A stretch of 64,000 nucleotides of DNA from the NCBI GenBank assembly GCA_013995675.1, contig VWRR01000012.1, positions 124,001-188,000 on the forward strand, in the 5' to 3' direction. The notes beneath the pieces were generated by a model. That model did no database searches. It was not told where the DNA came from and was given only the letters and a program-made list of their open reading frames with translations. This DNA comes from Cyanidiococcus yangmingshanensis (taxonomy: Eukaryota; Rhodophyta; Bangiophyceae; Cyanidiales; Cyanidiaceae). Positions 17,408 to 27,289 of the stretch are shown here, piece by piece. The position numbers and the translations under genes were made by a program. How positions within the stretch are numbered: the stretch's first letter is position 1; each line of letters starts with the position of its first letter.

Positions 17408-18142
17408 TGCATCTATTCCTGAATAACTAGCGACCAGGCAATACGAATAAGAAAAAGCATCCGCAATTTGCCACAGCCATCCATTCGGCACAACCATTCA
17501 GGGAAATCAGCTTTGCCGAGCCAGATGCCTGCAACCAGTACCCCGACCATCAGGAGGCAACGCAGGTCAATACTCTGACGAGAGCGCGACGATCACGCGG
17601 ATCGTCGTGCTGCCGCCACAATCGGTCTCGCATGCGCGTCGGACGAGGGACAGGCGTGTGACCGGGGCCTCGCCGCTGTGACGACGCTGTCTCGCGCGGC
17701 GATTGCGTGCGCGGGCCAGCAGGGCGGCACGCACAGAGCGATTCGAACAAAACATCATCGGCGCCGGCGGCGGACACGGATTGGGTCCCGGATTGGGTTC
17801 CGGCGCCGGCGCTGGGGACGCCCGACGCGACACCGGTCGTCCGGCGCGCAGATCCAGCCGCCGTTCCCGGATCATTTGTGCGCCTCTGCGCATGAGTCCA
17901 CGTTGGCTTGCGTACTGTTCTGAGCGGAGACTGTCCTGTTTAGACGCTTTTTGTTTCTCCTCTGTTTTCTTGTTTGGGAGCTTGACCAGTATAAGACGTT
18001 TTCGTTTTGGATTGTGATTGGACTATCATAGGTGGGTGTAACGAGAGTCGCGCAAAAGTGCGTGGGTCGGCCGCGTCGTGGTGGCGGAGTGCGTCGCTTG
18101 CAGGTCACTGATCGTCTGCAGGATAGTGCCTCCGGCGTTTGC
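17408..18142 (+). repeat. Long repeat copy 1 (inverted partner at 44876-45635)
   Basis: This 735-bp segment matches the reverse complement of 44876-45635 with about 8 substitutions, one single-base indel and a difference of two 12-bp units in an internal minisatellite, so about 99% identity. It is GC-rich in the middle and holds an 8-bp-stem hairpin (CGACGATC, loop ACGCG, GATCGTCG at 17587-17607), two GGATTGGGTCCC-like units at 17778-17801 and a TATAAG box at 17990. Its right edge lies 58 bp before the RPC5 start. No terminal inverted repeats, transposase or target duplications were found, so it looks like a segmental duplication rather than a transposon. Frames of about 100 codons open on both strands reflect the GC content. 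Confidence 0.95.
17778..17801 (+). repeat. 12-bp minisatellite, two units
   Basis: Two tandem units of GGATTGGGTCCC (the second ends TTCC) lie in repeat copy 1. The partner copy has four units, so the number changed after duplication. Confidence 0.9.
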
Positions 18143-18200
18143 TGTATCCCCATTAGCGCAAATACATAGGTCGTTTCATGTCTCTGCCCTGGAAGGGGAA

Positions 18201-19976
18201 ATGCCGGCACTGCAATACGATGAGAGCGCTGACATTGTCGTGGACTCTTGGCCTCTCTTCTTAGTTAATACGAACACCGAGGGTGTCTGTGATGACAACA
18301 CAGAAATTTGCACGTGCTTGGAGCCATTTGCCGCTGGTAAGCAGCTGCGTCACTTGGAGAGCCTTGAACCCCATGAGAGCTACACAGAGGATCTTTTGGT
18401 TGAGTTTGATCTTTTCAAGGCTGTTGATGCCTCGCACGCTACCCATTTGATGACGCATCCGGAATTTGACAAAATGATGCTTGGGCTACGTTGGAAAACA
18501 GCGCATCAAAAGCTCGAAGCCCTTTATGATCCAACAGGGCTACAGCCTTGCCAGGACGGAGCTAAACACACTGGGATAGAGCCCGATAGAACCGTGATAC
18601 CGCATGAAGGATTGAGTGATAGCGATTTTAATGTGCACTGCGCTGATCAGCACAATGAAATTCGAGAGGAGAAGAGCGCGGATCAAGATTCAGCCTCAGG
18701 TGATGAAAGTGCTTTCCGCTCCGACTCGTGCATTTCGGCTAGCAAGTTGTATCGACTCGCATCTAATCGTGAGCATGGAGAGTACAATACAGTGCTTTTA
18801 CGCAAGGTCATGCTCGCGGATCAGAGGACGGCGTTCATTATGGTACCGATGCACGCTGTCTTGCATATGCTGCCGGCTGGAGTAGTTCGCTCGCCGGCAC
18901 TGGAAAATCCAAACGCGTCGGAGCTCAGAAACATGTGTGCAGAAAGTCCGGTGGAGGTTGACGTTATCTTCCGCCGAGCAGATAGGAGCAAATCCCTAGG
19001 CTCAAATGAGCTTCAGCCCTCTCTAAGACGCCAGACTTTTGATGCGGAGCCTTGGGTTCAGGTTCCTTACACCCCACCGACAAATGAGTCGGACATTGAA
19101 GAACTTCACCGGGAAGTTCTTTTGAGTCTCAGTGAAGCGCCCCCTGCTCGCCTCTTACATAGAGCCGAACAGCGCGATCGTCTCGCGCGTCCTCGTACCG
19201 ATAGACGGTTCACGGCAGAGAGATACCAAATGGACTCTCATTCAATAGAAAGGATGCTGGTCATATCGGTTGATCGTTGGATAGGCGCTCCGGAAATTCG
19301 CACCGCTCAAGATGAAGGAATCATTAGGGAGACTCGGCGGACTAGGATGAAAATTTGCCTCAAGCGGCTCTTGTGCCGTGCCCAGGTCGTTCCATTTGAC
19401 CGCTTACTGAGCGCGATGAGATCTTTCGTGCCCTGTGAAGAGGCTGAACTGGTTGATATCATCGGTGATAAGACGTTTCTCGTTCGTGGCGCGATTGTTC
19501 TGGACAGTGAACATTTTTTTGAGTCTAGAGCTGCAGCGACTGATTGCTATCTGCAAGATGGTCGCAATCGTAACTGCGAGGATCTCTCAATGCTGCGGAC
19601 GCTTATATTGGCGCTTTTTGATGGAGCAGAACCAGACGGCGTTTTGACAAGCGCTAGGCTTTCTGAAGTAATTGGTATTCAGCTTAGAAAGCACATTGAA
19701 CTGGTCATGAACGGCATAGCATTGAAACATCCCGGTGGGTCGTACCAATTCCCTGTCAAGCATAGCAGCTATATGTTACGAACGCATCCTGAAGTTGCGC
19801 GCAGCTTGTCGCAGCGGCTTCGATTGGCCGCAGACATCGCTCAGAAACATTTGCTTCAGATCTTTGAGACGGGGCAAATTCCATCGAGTATGCTAGTCAG
19901 TACCTCGCCAACCTCAAAAGCAAGCGAGCTGCGGCATCGACGGGGAGGGATTCGAAGTCGATCGAATGCATGGTAG
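18201..19976 (+). CDS. RPC5: RNA polymerase III subunit RPC5 (POLR3E/RPC37)
   Basis: This 591-residue protein has the RPC5 order of motifs. Near the N-terminus, a DIVVDSWPLFLV segment stands where the family has its EIDVYL strand; further on, LVEFDLF, then TAFIMVPMHAVLHMLP equals the family's LTPLHGILQLRPS, and at about residue 285 EPWVQVPYTPP with following acidic helix equals EPWVHLHYY of animals. RPC5 heterodimerises with RPC4 and acts in promoter opening and termination by Pol III. The C-terminal 250 residues have winged-helix-like segments (VPFDRLLSAM, VLTSARLSEVIGIQLRKHIE), also known from animal RPC5. The ATG at 18201 is chosen; the frame stays open upstream into the repeat but without another ATG. 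The promoter would fall within repeat copy 1. Confidence 0.7.
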   Translation: MPALQYDESADIVVDSWPLFLVNTNTEGVCDDNTEICTCLEPFAAGKQLRHLESLEPHESYTEDLLVEFDLFKAVDASHATHLMTHPEFDKMMLGLRWKTAHQKLEALYDPTGLQPCQDGAKHTGIEPDRTVIPHEGLSDSDFNVHCADQHNEIREEKSADQDSASGDESAFRSDSCISASKLYRLASNREHGEYNTVLLRKVMLADQRTAFIMVPMHAVLHMLPAGVVRSPALENPNASELRNMCAESPVEVDVIFRRADRSKSLGSNELQPSLRRQTFDAEPWVQVPYTPPTNESDIEELHREVLLSLSEAPPARLLHRAEQRDRLARPRTDRRFTAERYQMDSHSIERMLVISVDRWIGAPEIRTAQDEGIIRETRRTRMKICLKRLLCRAQVVPFDRLLSAMRSFVPCEEAELVDIIGDKTFLVRGAIVLDSEHFFESRAAATDCYLQDGRNRNCEDLSMLRTLILALFDGAEPDGVLTSARLSEVIGIQLRKHIELVMNGIALKHPGGSYQFPVKHSSYMLRTHPEVARSLSQRLRLAADIAQKHLLQIFETGQIPSSMLVSTSPTSKASELRHRRGGIRSRSNAW

Positions 19977-20904
19977 AAATGTGTTCATTTCTTGAGGAGA
20001 GCATGCTCTCCGACTTTCCTCTAAAGTCCCGCAACGAGTACAGTCAACTGGAAAATCTTGAAAATTGTTTGGACAGAAATTTAGTCTCCGAATGTCGCCT
20101 CTTCCATGCCATACTCGCGTATGCTCTTATGATTTGTGTTCGGGTCTCGGACTGGAATATGGCGGAGTACTGGTTTTTATTGACAACAGGCTGAGGGCAA
20201 AATATGGAATCCGCTTTATGTCTGCCGACACGGCATGGTCAGTTGGATTTGCTGAAGCCACTTATTCGATCTCTAATTTGCGTTTCGATAATGTTCACCG
20301 CTAAGACGCTGAATTCCCATGGCTACGAGCAATCCCCATACGGTTCTGCAGAAGACTTTTGAATTTGATTTCATTTTCGAGCTTGAATATACCACATTCG
20401 TAGGAATCCTTTACAATCGCCTCGGACGCTTTCATCGAGTAAATTGAAGGAAGAGAGATGTCCTTTCAATCGCTCCCAATTTTTCGCGAAATAAAGCGCA
20501 TGAGACGAACTTCAAAGAATCGCAGAGCGGCAACTTCGAGGCCCCCATTGAGATTTAAATATCTTAGACAGAAACAAGGAGAGCATCTTTCGAGAATAGC
20601 TTCTTTAGAGCAGTAGATCAGCTCTAACATGTGCAAACCCTTTCATGGGAACCCTGTCCACGTCAGGTCGGGTTGTCTTGATTAGAATCGCCATGTCACA
20701 CCATTGGAGGGTTCGCCCGAAGGGGAAAGGTCCAGACCGGGCAAGCTGAATGTGGTGGGTACTTCGAATGCTCAGACATAAACATCCAAATGCGCTAGTT
20801 CTCAAGCAAACTTGAGCTCTTCCTGATAGTTCAGAAAATCAGAGCCGGCAGCGGAAGCGTACGACTTTGGATCGTTCGGTGTGATATGCATGCGATGTTT
20901 TGAA
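19977..20904. other. Intergenic, convergent, nothing recognised
   Basis: This 0.9-kb region lies between the converging 3' ends of RPC5 and RPT6. No coding or RNA signal was found. Confidence 0.4.
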
Positions 20905-22099
20905 TCACTTCCACATCTTTTCAATCGAAAGATTCTTCTCGGCATCTTGACGCATGACCTTGGAAACTGCCATCTCAAAATCTTCCTGGTTCACGTGTGT
21001 TCGGCGTTCTCGAAGCGCGAACATCCCTGCCTCCGTGCAAACAGCTTTGAGATCTGCTCCGCTTGCGCTGTTCATCTTCGCCGCAATTGCTTTCAGGTCT
21101 ATGCCGCGAACAAGGTTCATTCTCCTCGAGTGAATACGTAAGATGTCTAGTCGGGCTTCTTCATTCGGGTGTGGAAACTCGATCTTACGATCAATTCGGC
21201 CAGGGCCGCAGAAGCGCCTCGTCGAGAATATCGATTCTGTTTGTTGCCATCAGGACTTTGATGTTGGTCGTGGGCTCGAATCCATCCAGTTGATTCAGTA
21301 ATTCAAGCATGGTCCGTTGTACCTCCGAGTCGCCACCGCCCCGGCTGTTGTCAATTCGGGCAGAACCAATCGAATCAACCTCGTCCATAAAAATGATGCT
21401 CGGTGCGTGCTCACGAGCCAAGGCAAACACAGATCGAATGAGCTTGCTTCCTTCGCCAATGTATTTCTGAACTAGCTCCCCGCCCGATACGCGAATGAAC
21501 GTGCAGTCTGTATGATGTGCCACTGCACGGGCCAGCAGTGTTTTTCCCGTTCCTGGAGGCCCGTACAAAAGCACTCCTTTCGGTTGAGCAATTCCCAAAG
21601 AGTCGAAAAGCTCAGGATGCTTGATTGGCAATTCGATAACCTCCTTGATCTGCTTGATCTGTTCCTCTAGACCTCCTATCATATCATAGGTTGAGTCAGG
21701 GACCTTTTCGACTTTCATAAGCGAGACAAGTGGGTCGAACTTTGAAGGTAAAACGAGGTGCAGCGCGTAGGAGTCATTTCGCAACGCAACTCGCGCGCCG
21801 GTCTTCACTTTTGACATAGGGACCTGTTTCTCGACATCAACAATATATTTCCCCTCGGGATGCACTTTCACCAAGGCTTTGCTTTTACCAACAGCTTTTA
21901 CAACTTCTCCTACGTATGAGCCTGGCTCTTGTAACAGCTGAAGTTCTTCGCGCAAACCTCGCACTCTTGCGTTGAGCTCGTTCCTTTGTGCCTCCAGACG
22001 ACGAACCGTCTCAGATTTCTCCTGGATTAAGGACTCCAACTCATCGATTTTGGTTTGGTAATATGAACGGAGTCCAGCGGGAACGACTACTGGCTCCAT
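20905..22099 (-). CDS. RPT6: 26S proteasome ATPase RPT6, one frame break
   Basis: This is the AAA+ ATPase RPT6 of the 19S regulatory particle. From ATG 22099 the order is: N-terminal coiled coil ([20 protein letters not shown]), the OB domain with [28 protein letters not shown], Walker A GPPGTGKT, the pore loop [12 protein letters not shown], Walker [10 protein letters not shown] and the [15 protein letters not shown] segment. The frame then breaks: CGG-CCC is followed by one extra T (21202, minus sense) before GGC-CGA-ATT-GAT, which restores the invariant [12 protein letters not shown]. The C-terminal part ends at 20905 with SIEKMWK, close to the usual RPT6 end. The open frame reaches 22345 upstream, but those residues are unlike RPT6. 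The EME1-like gene starts 166 bp away on the other strand, so the two share a promoter region. Confidence 0.95.
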
Positions 22100-22265
22100 C
22101 GTGAGTCCGGTACTTGCAACTGCAGAGCAAACGTTTTCCTTCGCGGCATCGCTGAAACTCGGCTTGTACCCGATTGAGCCGAGGCGAGCAGGTTCAAATG
22201 AAATTCCCCTCTCGTTGGCCTTCGAGCATGATCGAAATACTATTTGAGATAGCTTTGTTCTTGAG

Positions 22266-24115
22266 ATGGACTCTTCGATAATATATATATCGGATTCGGA
22301 ATTGGATATTAGTGCGATGCACTTGAAAAGCTGTGATTTCGCCATACCTCAAGTTCTGCTCGCTTCACCTGGGGACGTTAGAGCCGTAGGAAAGGAGGGG
22401 GTCCCCACAAGCAAAGCAACCGTTGCAGGTATCTCTGAACGGACAAAAGAGGCTCAGGAGTTCGAGGAGGTATCGATAATACCTGAAAGAGTTCTAGACT
22501 TATCCGAGCGACTTGACCGTTACCTCAGTCTCAACGTCAACGTGCGAGACCCTGAGAATGATAACGAGTCGATCGACATAGATGACTCAGTCGAAAGAGC
22601 TGAAACGATATTTTGCCGAGGTAAGTGTGAAATTGGTGGTGGAGACAGCTCATCTTGCCCAAAGGCTGAAGGAGAGAGAATCAGGGGATATCAACCGTTT
22701 TTAACGAAAGCTGTGGACAGGAGTGTTATCGCAGAGGTCGCTCGAGTGAGTGACCTACTATGTATCAGCAACGAACACGGTATAGATCACTATCAGAGAG
22801 ACTCGACGACGCGAAGCTTCTGCGAGCAATTCCAACAACTCTGCGTAGGCTCTGAATCTCCTGGAACATTGCGGCCAGCACCTTGCGGGGAGATTCATGG
22901 CGAGGCTGAGACGCATACAGAGCTCTCCCCAGAAGATTTATCGATAGAGTCGGTATTGGACGAGACAACCGGAAAAGCCCATGGAAATCTACGAAAAAGG
23001 TCAGAACAGACAAGATACAAGGAAACAAGTCAATGGTTAGCGACCAAACTAGTCATGGTCGTGCGTGATCAGGCATTTAACGAATGGCGGTTCTCAAATG
23101 ATGTGTTTCCGGAGGGAGTCCAGATTTTAGCGGACGCCAGTCCATTCAGCCTAGATTCGGTCGAATGCTCTGTTATTGAATGGCAGATGACCGAGATGAG
23201 ATGCATTACAGCAAGAGGTCGCAGTCAGCGAAGGCAGCTGGTTTCGAATATCAGGCTCCCGTTTGCGCTTATTTGCTTCCGAGACCAGGATTTCGCGTGT
23301 TTGTGCGAAGATATTTCAAACCTGGAGAGACTTTTGAAGCGCGTCGCTGCGTCCTATAATAAGGGAACGAGAATCGAAGTGCTCTTACGTTGCTTCAACC
23401 TCTCGTCGCGGGGATAGCGGCTCGTGCTGCAGCCGTAGGCACGATGCGATCTAGTGTGGCAGCCAAAAACGTTACCCCAGCGGCAAGGACATCCCGTTTT
23501 GATCAACGATTCGGTGCGTCGAGATTTGCTGAGATCTCTGCGTTCTTGATCCAGCGGCATGGAACAGACCTAGTATGCGTAGATGACACTGATCAAGAGC
23601 TCGATTATCTTTCCGCGGTAGCACGATCACTTTTGGAAATACCACTCGAGTTAACTAGCAAGCAAGATGCTGGATTTCAAGTTCGATTCGCGCCTCAGGA
23701 AATGGACTTGCAGGCATGCTTGCGCAGCAGTTCTCTCCAGTACAAAAAGGGTGCTTTGGCTGAGGCCCGCGCTCGTACCGCCTCGGAAATCGAGAACCAG
23801 CCGCCAGGAGGCTCCAGCGATCTTTCGCAGGTCGTCGACAGGCGTAGTCTGATGGAATTTTTCCTCTCATCAATTCCCCGGCTTTCAGCAAACACGACAA
23901 AGGCGATATCCTCTCGATACACGTCACTGCGTGCGTTGTACAGAGCTTATGAGTCATGTTCCGATGATCGTGCACGGAAAAAATTGCTTGCCGATATCGC
24001 CTTGCAGCAAGATCACCCGTCACGTAGAACAAGACGTGTCGGCCGTGCACTATCGGATGTTCTTTACCAAACTCTATGGATACGAGATGGAGAACATGTC
24101 ATTCGGATAGGTTAA
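22266..24115 (+). CDS. EME1: EME1-like subunit of MUS81 structure-specific nuclease, one frame break
   Basis: Two overlapping frames (22266-23417 and 23390-24115) join into about 615 residues if one base is missing at 23390-23417. The order fits the EME1 partner of MUS81, which cuts branched DNA such as stalled forks: a long acidic disordered N-terminus, a degenerate ERCC4-type nuclease core ([13 protein letters not shown]...[12 protein letters not shown]) lacking the active V-E-R-K-x-x-x-D, as expected for the non-catalytic subunit, a pair of helices [19 protein letters not shown], then helix-hairpin-helix [21 protein letters not shown] with the TLRALYxAYESC helix typical of EME1. Residues 4-13 ([10 protein letters not shown]) form a SUMO-interaction-like hydrophobic-acidic motif. 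It starts divergently from RPT6. Confidence 0.65.
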
Positions 24116-24810
24116 AAAGAGCATATTAAGGAAGGTTCACTCCGATTTTTAAGTAGGGCAAGCCTGCAATCACGTAGGCACCCACAGCTGCATCCGACAA
24201 GGCCACAAGTGTTTGTGCGAACAATACGCTCCTGATTGCTGGCTTTTACGGCAGGAGGGATCCCGCTCGAGCGCTGTCAATGCGGCGTTGTGGATGAGCA
24301 TGGAACTCTTGAGGACCTCCGTCAGCGCTCCCGAGATTGTTCTGTTTGAAAGCTTCAAACGAAAATATCCCGGAAAGACATTTTCTCATGTTCTCTCTCA
24401 AAAAGAATTCAAACATTGCGCAATGAAAAAAACTATATTGCTCGGAGCTACAGATCGTGTCTGAACGATAATAAGATACGACGTTTCGATGAGACTTACT
24501 CTAAATAAGAACTCTTCATATAACAAGCCCGCCGGCAACCTGAGTGCTATGGATCCATGAAGCCTCGCGCACACAATAATCAGCCACTAATAGAACGTAG
24601 GAGGCTAGCTCTCATGGATCGCCAGCCGTCGATCAAAAGCGGTAGTGCTGCGTTTGCGACCCCATCGAGAATCGACGTGTTGAGGACTTCCATGACGCTA
24701 TTCGTAAACTGGCTTCTCAGGCAAACAGCGTGATACCAGGTTAGAAGCTGGTTTGAAGACTCTGTGAAATCTAAACTCTGCTGAAACAACTGGGACCCTT
24801 TTTGTGAGAA
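24116..24810. other. Intergenic, 0.7 kb, nothing recognised
   Basis: No gene, repeat or RNA was identified between EME1 and the TPR gene, both on the plus strand. Confidence 0.4.
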
Positions 24811-25590
24811 ATGGAGTCACTGGAAAATTTGCGAACGCTGGGGAGTGAGCGTATCCCGCCCGAGCAAAAACTTGAACTTGCCAAGCCCCTGAAGGAGCGC
24901 GGGAACGCTCTATTCCGTGAAGAGAAGTATCAGGACGCGAAGCGGGCATATGACGAGGCGTTCGTATGTATGTTTTGCACACAGGAAGAGTTCGAGTACC
25001 TCTTCACAACTCCGGAGAAACAAAAGCACCAAGAACTTCTCGTCACCTTGCACCTGAACCGTGGACTCTGCAAACTAAAGCTCAAAGATCTAGAGGCGGC
25101 AAAATGGGATTTTGAGGAAGCACAGCGCTATGCGAGGAGTTTACAAGGACCTGGATCAAAAGGTAACGCTAAGGCGCTCTATCGAAGAGCGCGAACGTTG
25201 ATCGAAATGGTTCGCTTGGAGTTGGAAAAGGCTGAGCGACGAGAGCATTGGGACGATGAGAAGGCGTTGGAGTGCTGCAGCTCAAGTGAAAATGATCTGC
25301 GAGAGGCTGCTGCTATCGAGCCAGCAGACAGTGCGATCCCCCGGGCGATGCAGGAACTCTCGAGGCTCCGAACAAGGATCTTGGAGCTCCGCAGAGCTCA
25401 TCGCGTGCGCTCAAAACAATTCTTCTCCAAGCTCAAAATTGACAGAAAACCGAAACTCCATAATTCAGAGAATGCGCGCCCAGCGGAGAGCGTCCAAAAG
25501 GAGGATATGTTAGACGCTGATCGAGTATCAGGCGAGCATACAGAAGTAATGCACAATGTACCGGCTCTGGAGCGCGTGCGCATATACTAA
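24811..25590 (+). CDS. TPR protein with carboxylate-clamp residues, putative chaperone adaptor
   Basis: The 259-residue protein holds one three-repeat TPR domain at residues about 18-140: LKERGNALFREEKYQDAKRAY, a second repeat with LHLNRGLCKLKLKDLEAAKWDF, and a third starting KGNAKALYRRA. The residues that grip the EEVD tail of Hsp70/Hsp90 are all visible (K and N of LKERGN, N of LHLNRG, K and R of KALYRRA), so binding to a chaperone tail is a fair inference. The repeats resemble those of FKBP/AIP and TTC4/CNS1 proteins, but no isomerase domain precedes them. The C-terminal half is a charged coiled coil followed by a disordered end. ATG 24811 is the first in frame. Confidence 0.75.
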   Translation: MESLENLRTLGSERIPPEQKLELAKPLKERGNALFREEKYQDAKRAYDEAFVCMFCTQEEFEYLFTTPEKQKHQELLVTLHLNRGLCKLKLKDLEAAKWDFEEAQRYARSLQGPGSKGNAKALYRRARTLIEMVRLELEKAERREHWDDEKALECCSSSENDLREAAAIEPADSAIPRAMQELSRLRTRILELRRAHRVRSKQFFSKLKIDRKPKLHNSENARPAESVQKEDMLDADRVSGEHTEVMHNVPALERVRIY

Positions 25591-26001
25591 GAATTTTCCG
25601 TTCAACTTGAACGGCACAATCAAGATAAGGGCATAGTATCATGTACAGACAGCCAGAATGGCCTCTGCATGACGGTTGTAATGGCATATTCGGTCCATGA
25701 ACTGAGGTAAGCTCTGCGAAACCGTGTGGTCGATATCCTTGCAGATTGGCGCAAGTTCATGAACTCAGACAATTAGAATAAATCTTTGCACATCCCTCGG
25801 ACTCTTTGCCTTGACTGTAGAGACTGTGATACCGGAAACACATACAGCTTCAACATTCTTATGGTAGCTTATCGTCTCATGGGGATGGAACCGCATATCA
25901 AAGGGCAACAGCGATATCCGAGCGGGTTTCGAAACAAGTTCCGCACAAGCTATCTGTGCACCTCGATCCACTGCTTAACAAGCATCTTTTCAGCGAGTAC
26001 G
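25591..26001. other. Intergenic, convergent 3' ends
   Basis: This 411-bp stretch separates the TPR and OXA1 genes, which converge. Nothing was recognised. Confidence 0.4.
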
Positions 26002-27289
26002 CTAGCTCGCTTTCGACGATTTGCGAGGTGGATTTTTCAGAAGCCTGAGCTCGGATCCCTTGAGAGAAACGCTCGAGTTATTCGTTTTGAGATATGAACG
26101 AATAGCGGATTCTGTGGGATCAGACTGTGACGCCTTTGGATCAGATGAGTTGGGTGCGATCGCTGCAGCTTTGTGGCCCAGGGGTGGACATCCAAGCCAT
26201 CGACGAACATGCTGAAATCGAAAAAAATACGCCTGCAACACTGAAAAGAAATTGCTCGGAAGCCAATAGCAGAAGAGAATTGCGGGGAAATGAGCTGTCA
26301 AAGGTACAAGACCAAGAGCGAAAACTCGCATCATGTTCAAAGCGACTTTCGGTAATTGTCCGCCTCCTGTTTCCGCCCCGATTTGTATCATGATTAGCAT
26401 CGTTGCGCTAGTTAGCGCCGGTAGCCCGTAGAATGGATCCGGGGCAGCGAGATCACGAAACCACGCCAAACCGCCCTGTTTGAGTTCATCCGGATAGATC
26501 CGTGCCATTTTGCGGAGCGCAAAAAAGAACGCAATAAACAATGGCATCTGAACCAGTGGATTCACCAAGCTGCGAAACGGCGAAATTCGATTCTCCCGCA
26601 GAAGTCGGAAAATTTCTTGTTGTGCTGACCGAGAACGATGCTGGTCACCAGTTTGCAGTGCGATCTGCATTCGCTCCTTGATCGCGTCCAGATCAGGTTT
26701 GATGCTTTGCATTCGCGCCGAATTTTGAAACGTGTTCAGCGTGAGGGGCAACACGAGCAGACGCGCGAGGGCAGTAGCCGCAGCCACAGTTGCCCACCAC
26801 GGAAGCCCTGTGCATTCGTGAAGCATAATTATGCCCTGGACGACGGGGTCGTACCAATTTGCGTCTGAAAGAATAGGTCCAACCTCTGATTCAAAAGATA
26901 CGTTCGACGAGACATTTTCCGTAACATCAGAGGAATTGCCGGGCGTAGTGGAAACATCGTCGGGTTTCGTTGAGTGAGCCTCATCAGCTGCACGCCCTGC
27001 CTCTGAAGACGCTCTCAGCGAAACAGCCTCTAAACTTTGCAAATCATCTGTAAGGGCCCGAAGTTTTGCTCTGCATTTGACGCCGTTGTGAGTTTCCAAA
27101 CGTTGCTAGAAAGGAGTGCCGGGTTAAACCACGCTGCAAAACAGGCGCGTTCCGAGGCTTCTCCGGTGCTCGCTGTACAGACTTTGCCACTTCCAATAGC
27201 GCTGCCCTGGCATTGACATCTGCAACCCCAACAAATTTCCGCTCTGTGGAAAGGCGTCGTGCAATCCGAGGCAGCAGACGGTGGAGCAT
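26002..27289 (-). CDS. OXA1: Mitochondrial inner-membrane insertase OXA1, one frame break
   Basis: The frame 27099-26002 contains the YidC/Oxa1/Alb3 insertase core: WWATVAAATALARLLVLPL (TM1), the SARMQSIKPDLDAIKERMQ loop helix, then SPFRSLVNPLVQMPLFIAFFFALRKM, GGLAWFRDLAAPDPFYGLPAL and two more TMs ending in FCYWLPSNFFSVLQA. The SPFRSL and DPFYGLP forms resemble mitochondrial OXA1 rather than plastid ALB3. The frame has no early ATG. One frame back, ATG 27289 opens MLHRLLPRIARRLSTE.., an excellent mitochondrial presequence, overlapping at 27044-27099; one extra base there joins them. Full length would be about 428 residues, normal for OXA1. It inserts mitochondrially made proteins into the inner membrane. 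The basic C-terminal tail may bind the mitoribosome. Confidence 0.88.

Noticed and set aside
17567-18017. Several open frames of 60-122 codons in both repeat copies, some with Pro-Asn-Pro-Gly repeats
   Set aside because: They are open on both strands at once because of high GC content, differ between copies through the minisatellite, lack any domain and are best explained as noncoding.
17408-18142. Repeat as a DNA transposon or MITE
   Set aside because: No terminal inverted repeats, no target-site duplications at either copy and no transposase; only two copies in the window.
22100-22345. RPT6 starting at 22345 with 82 extra residues
   Set aside because: The extra residues are unlike any RPT6 and overlap the start of the divergent EME1-like gene; ATG 22099 sits where homologues begin.
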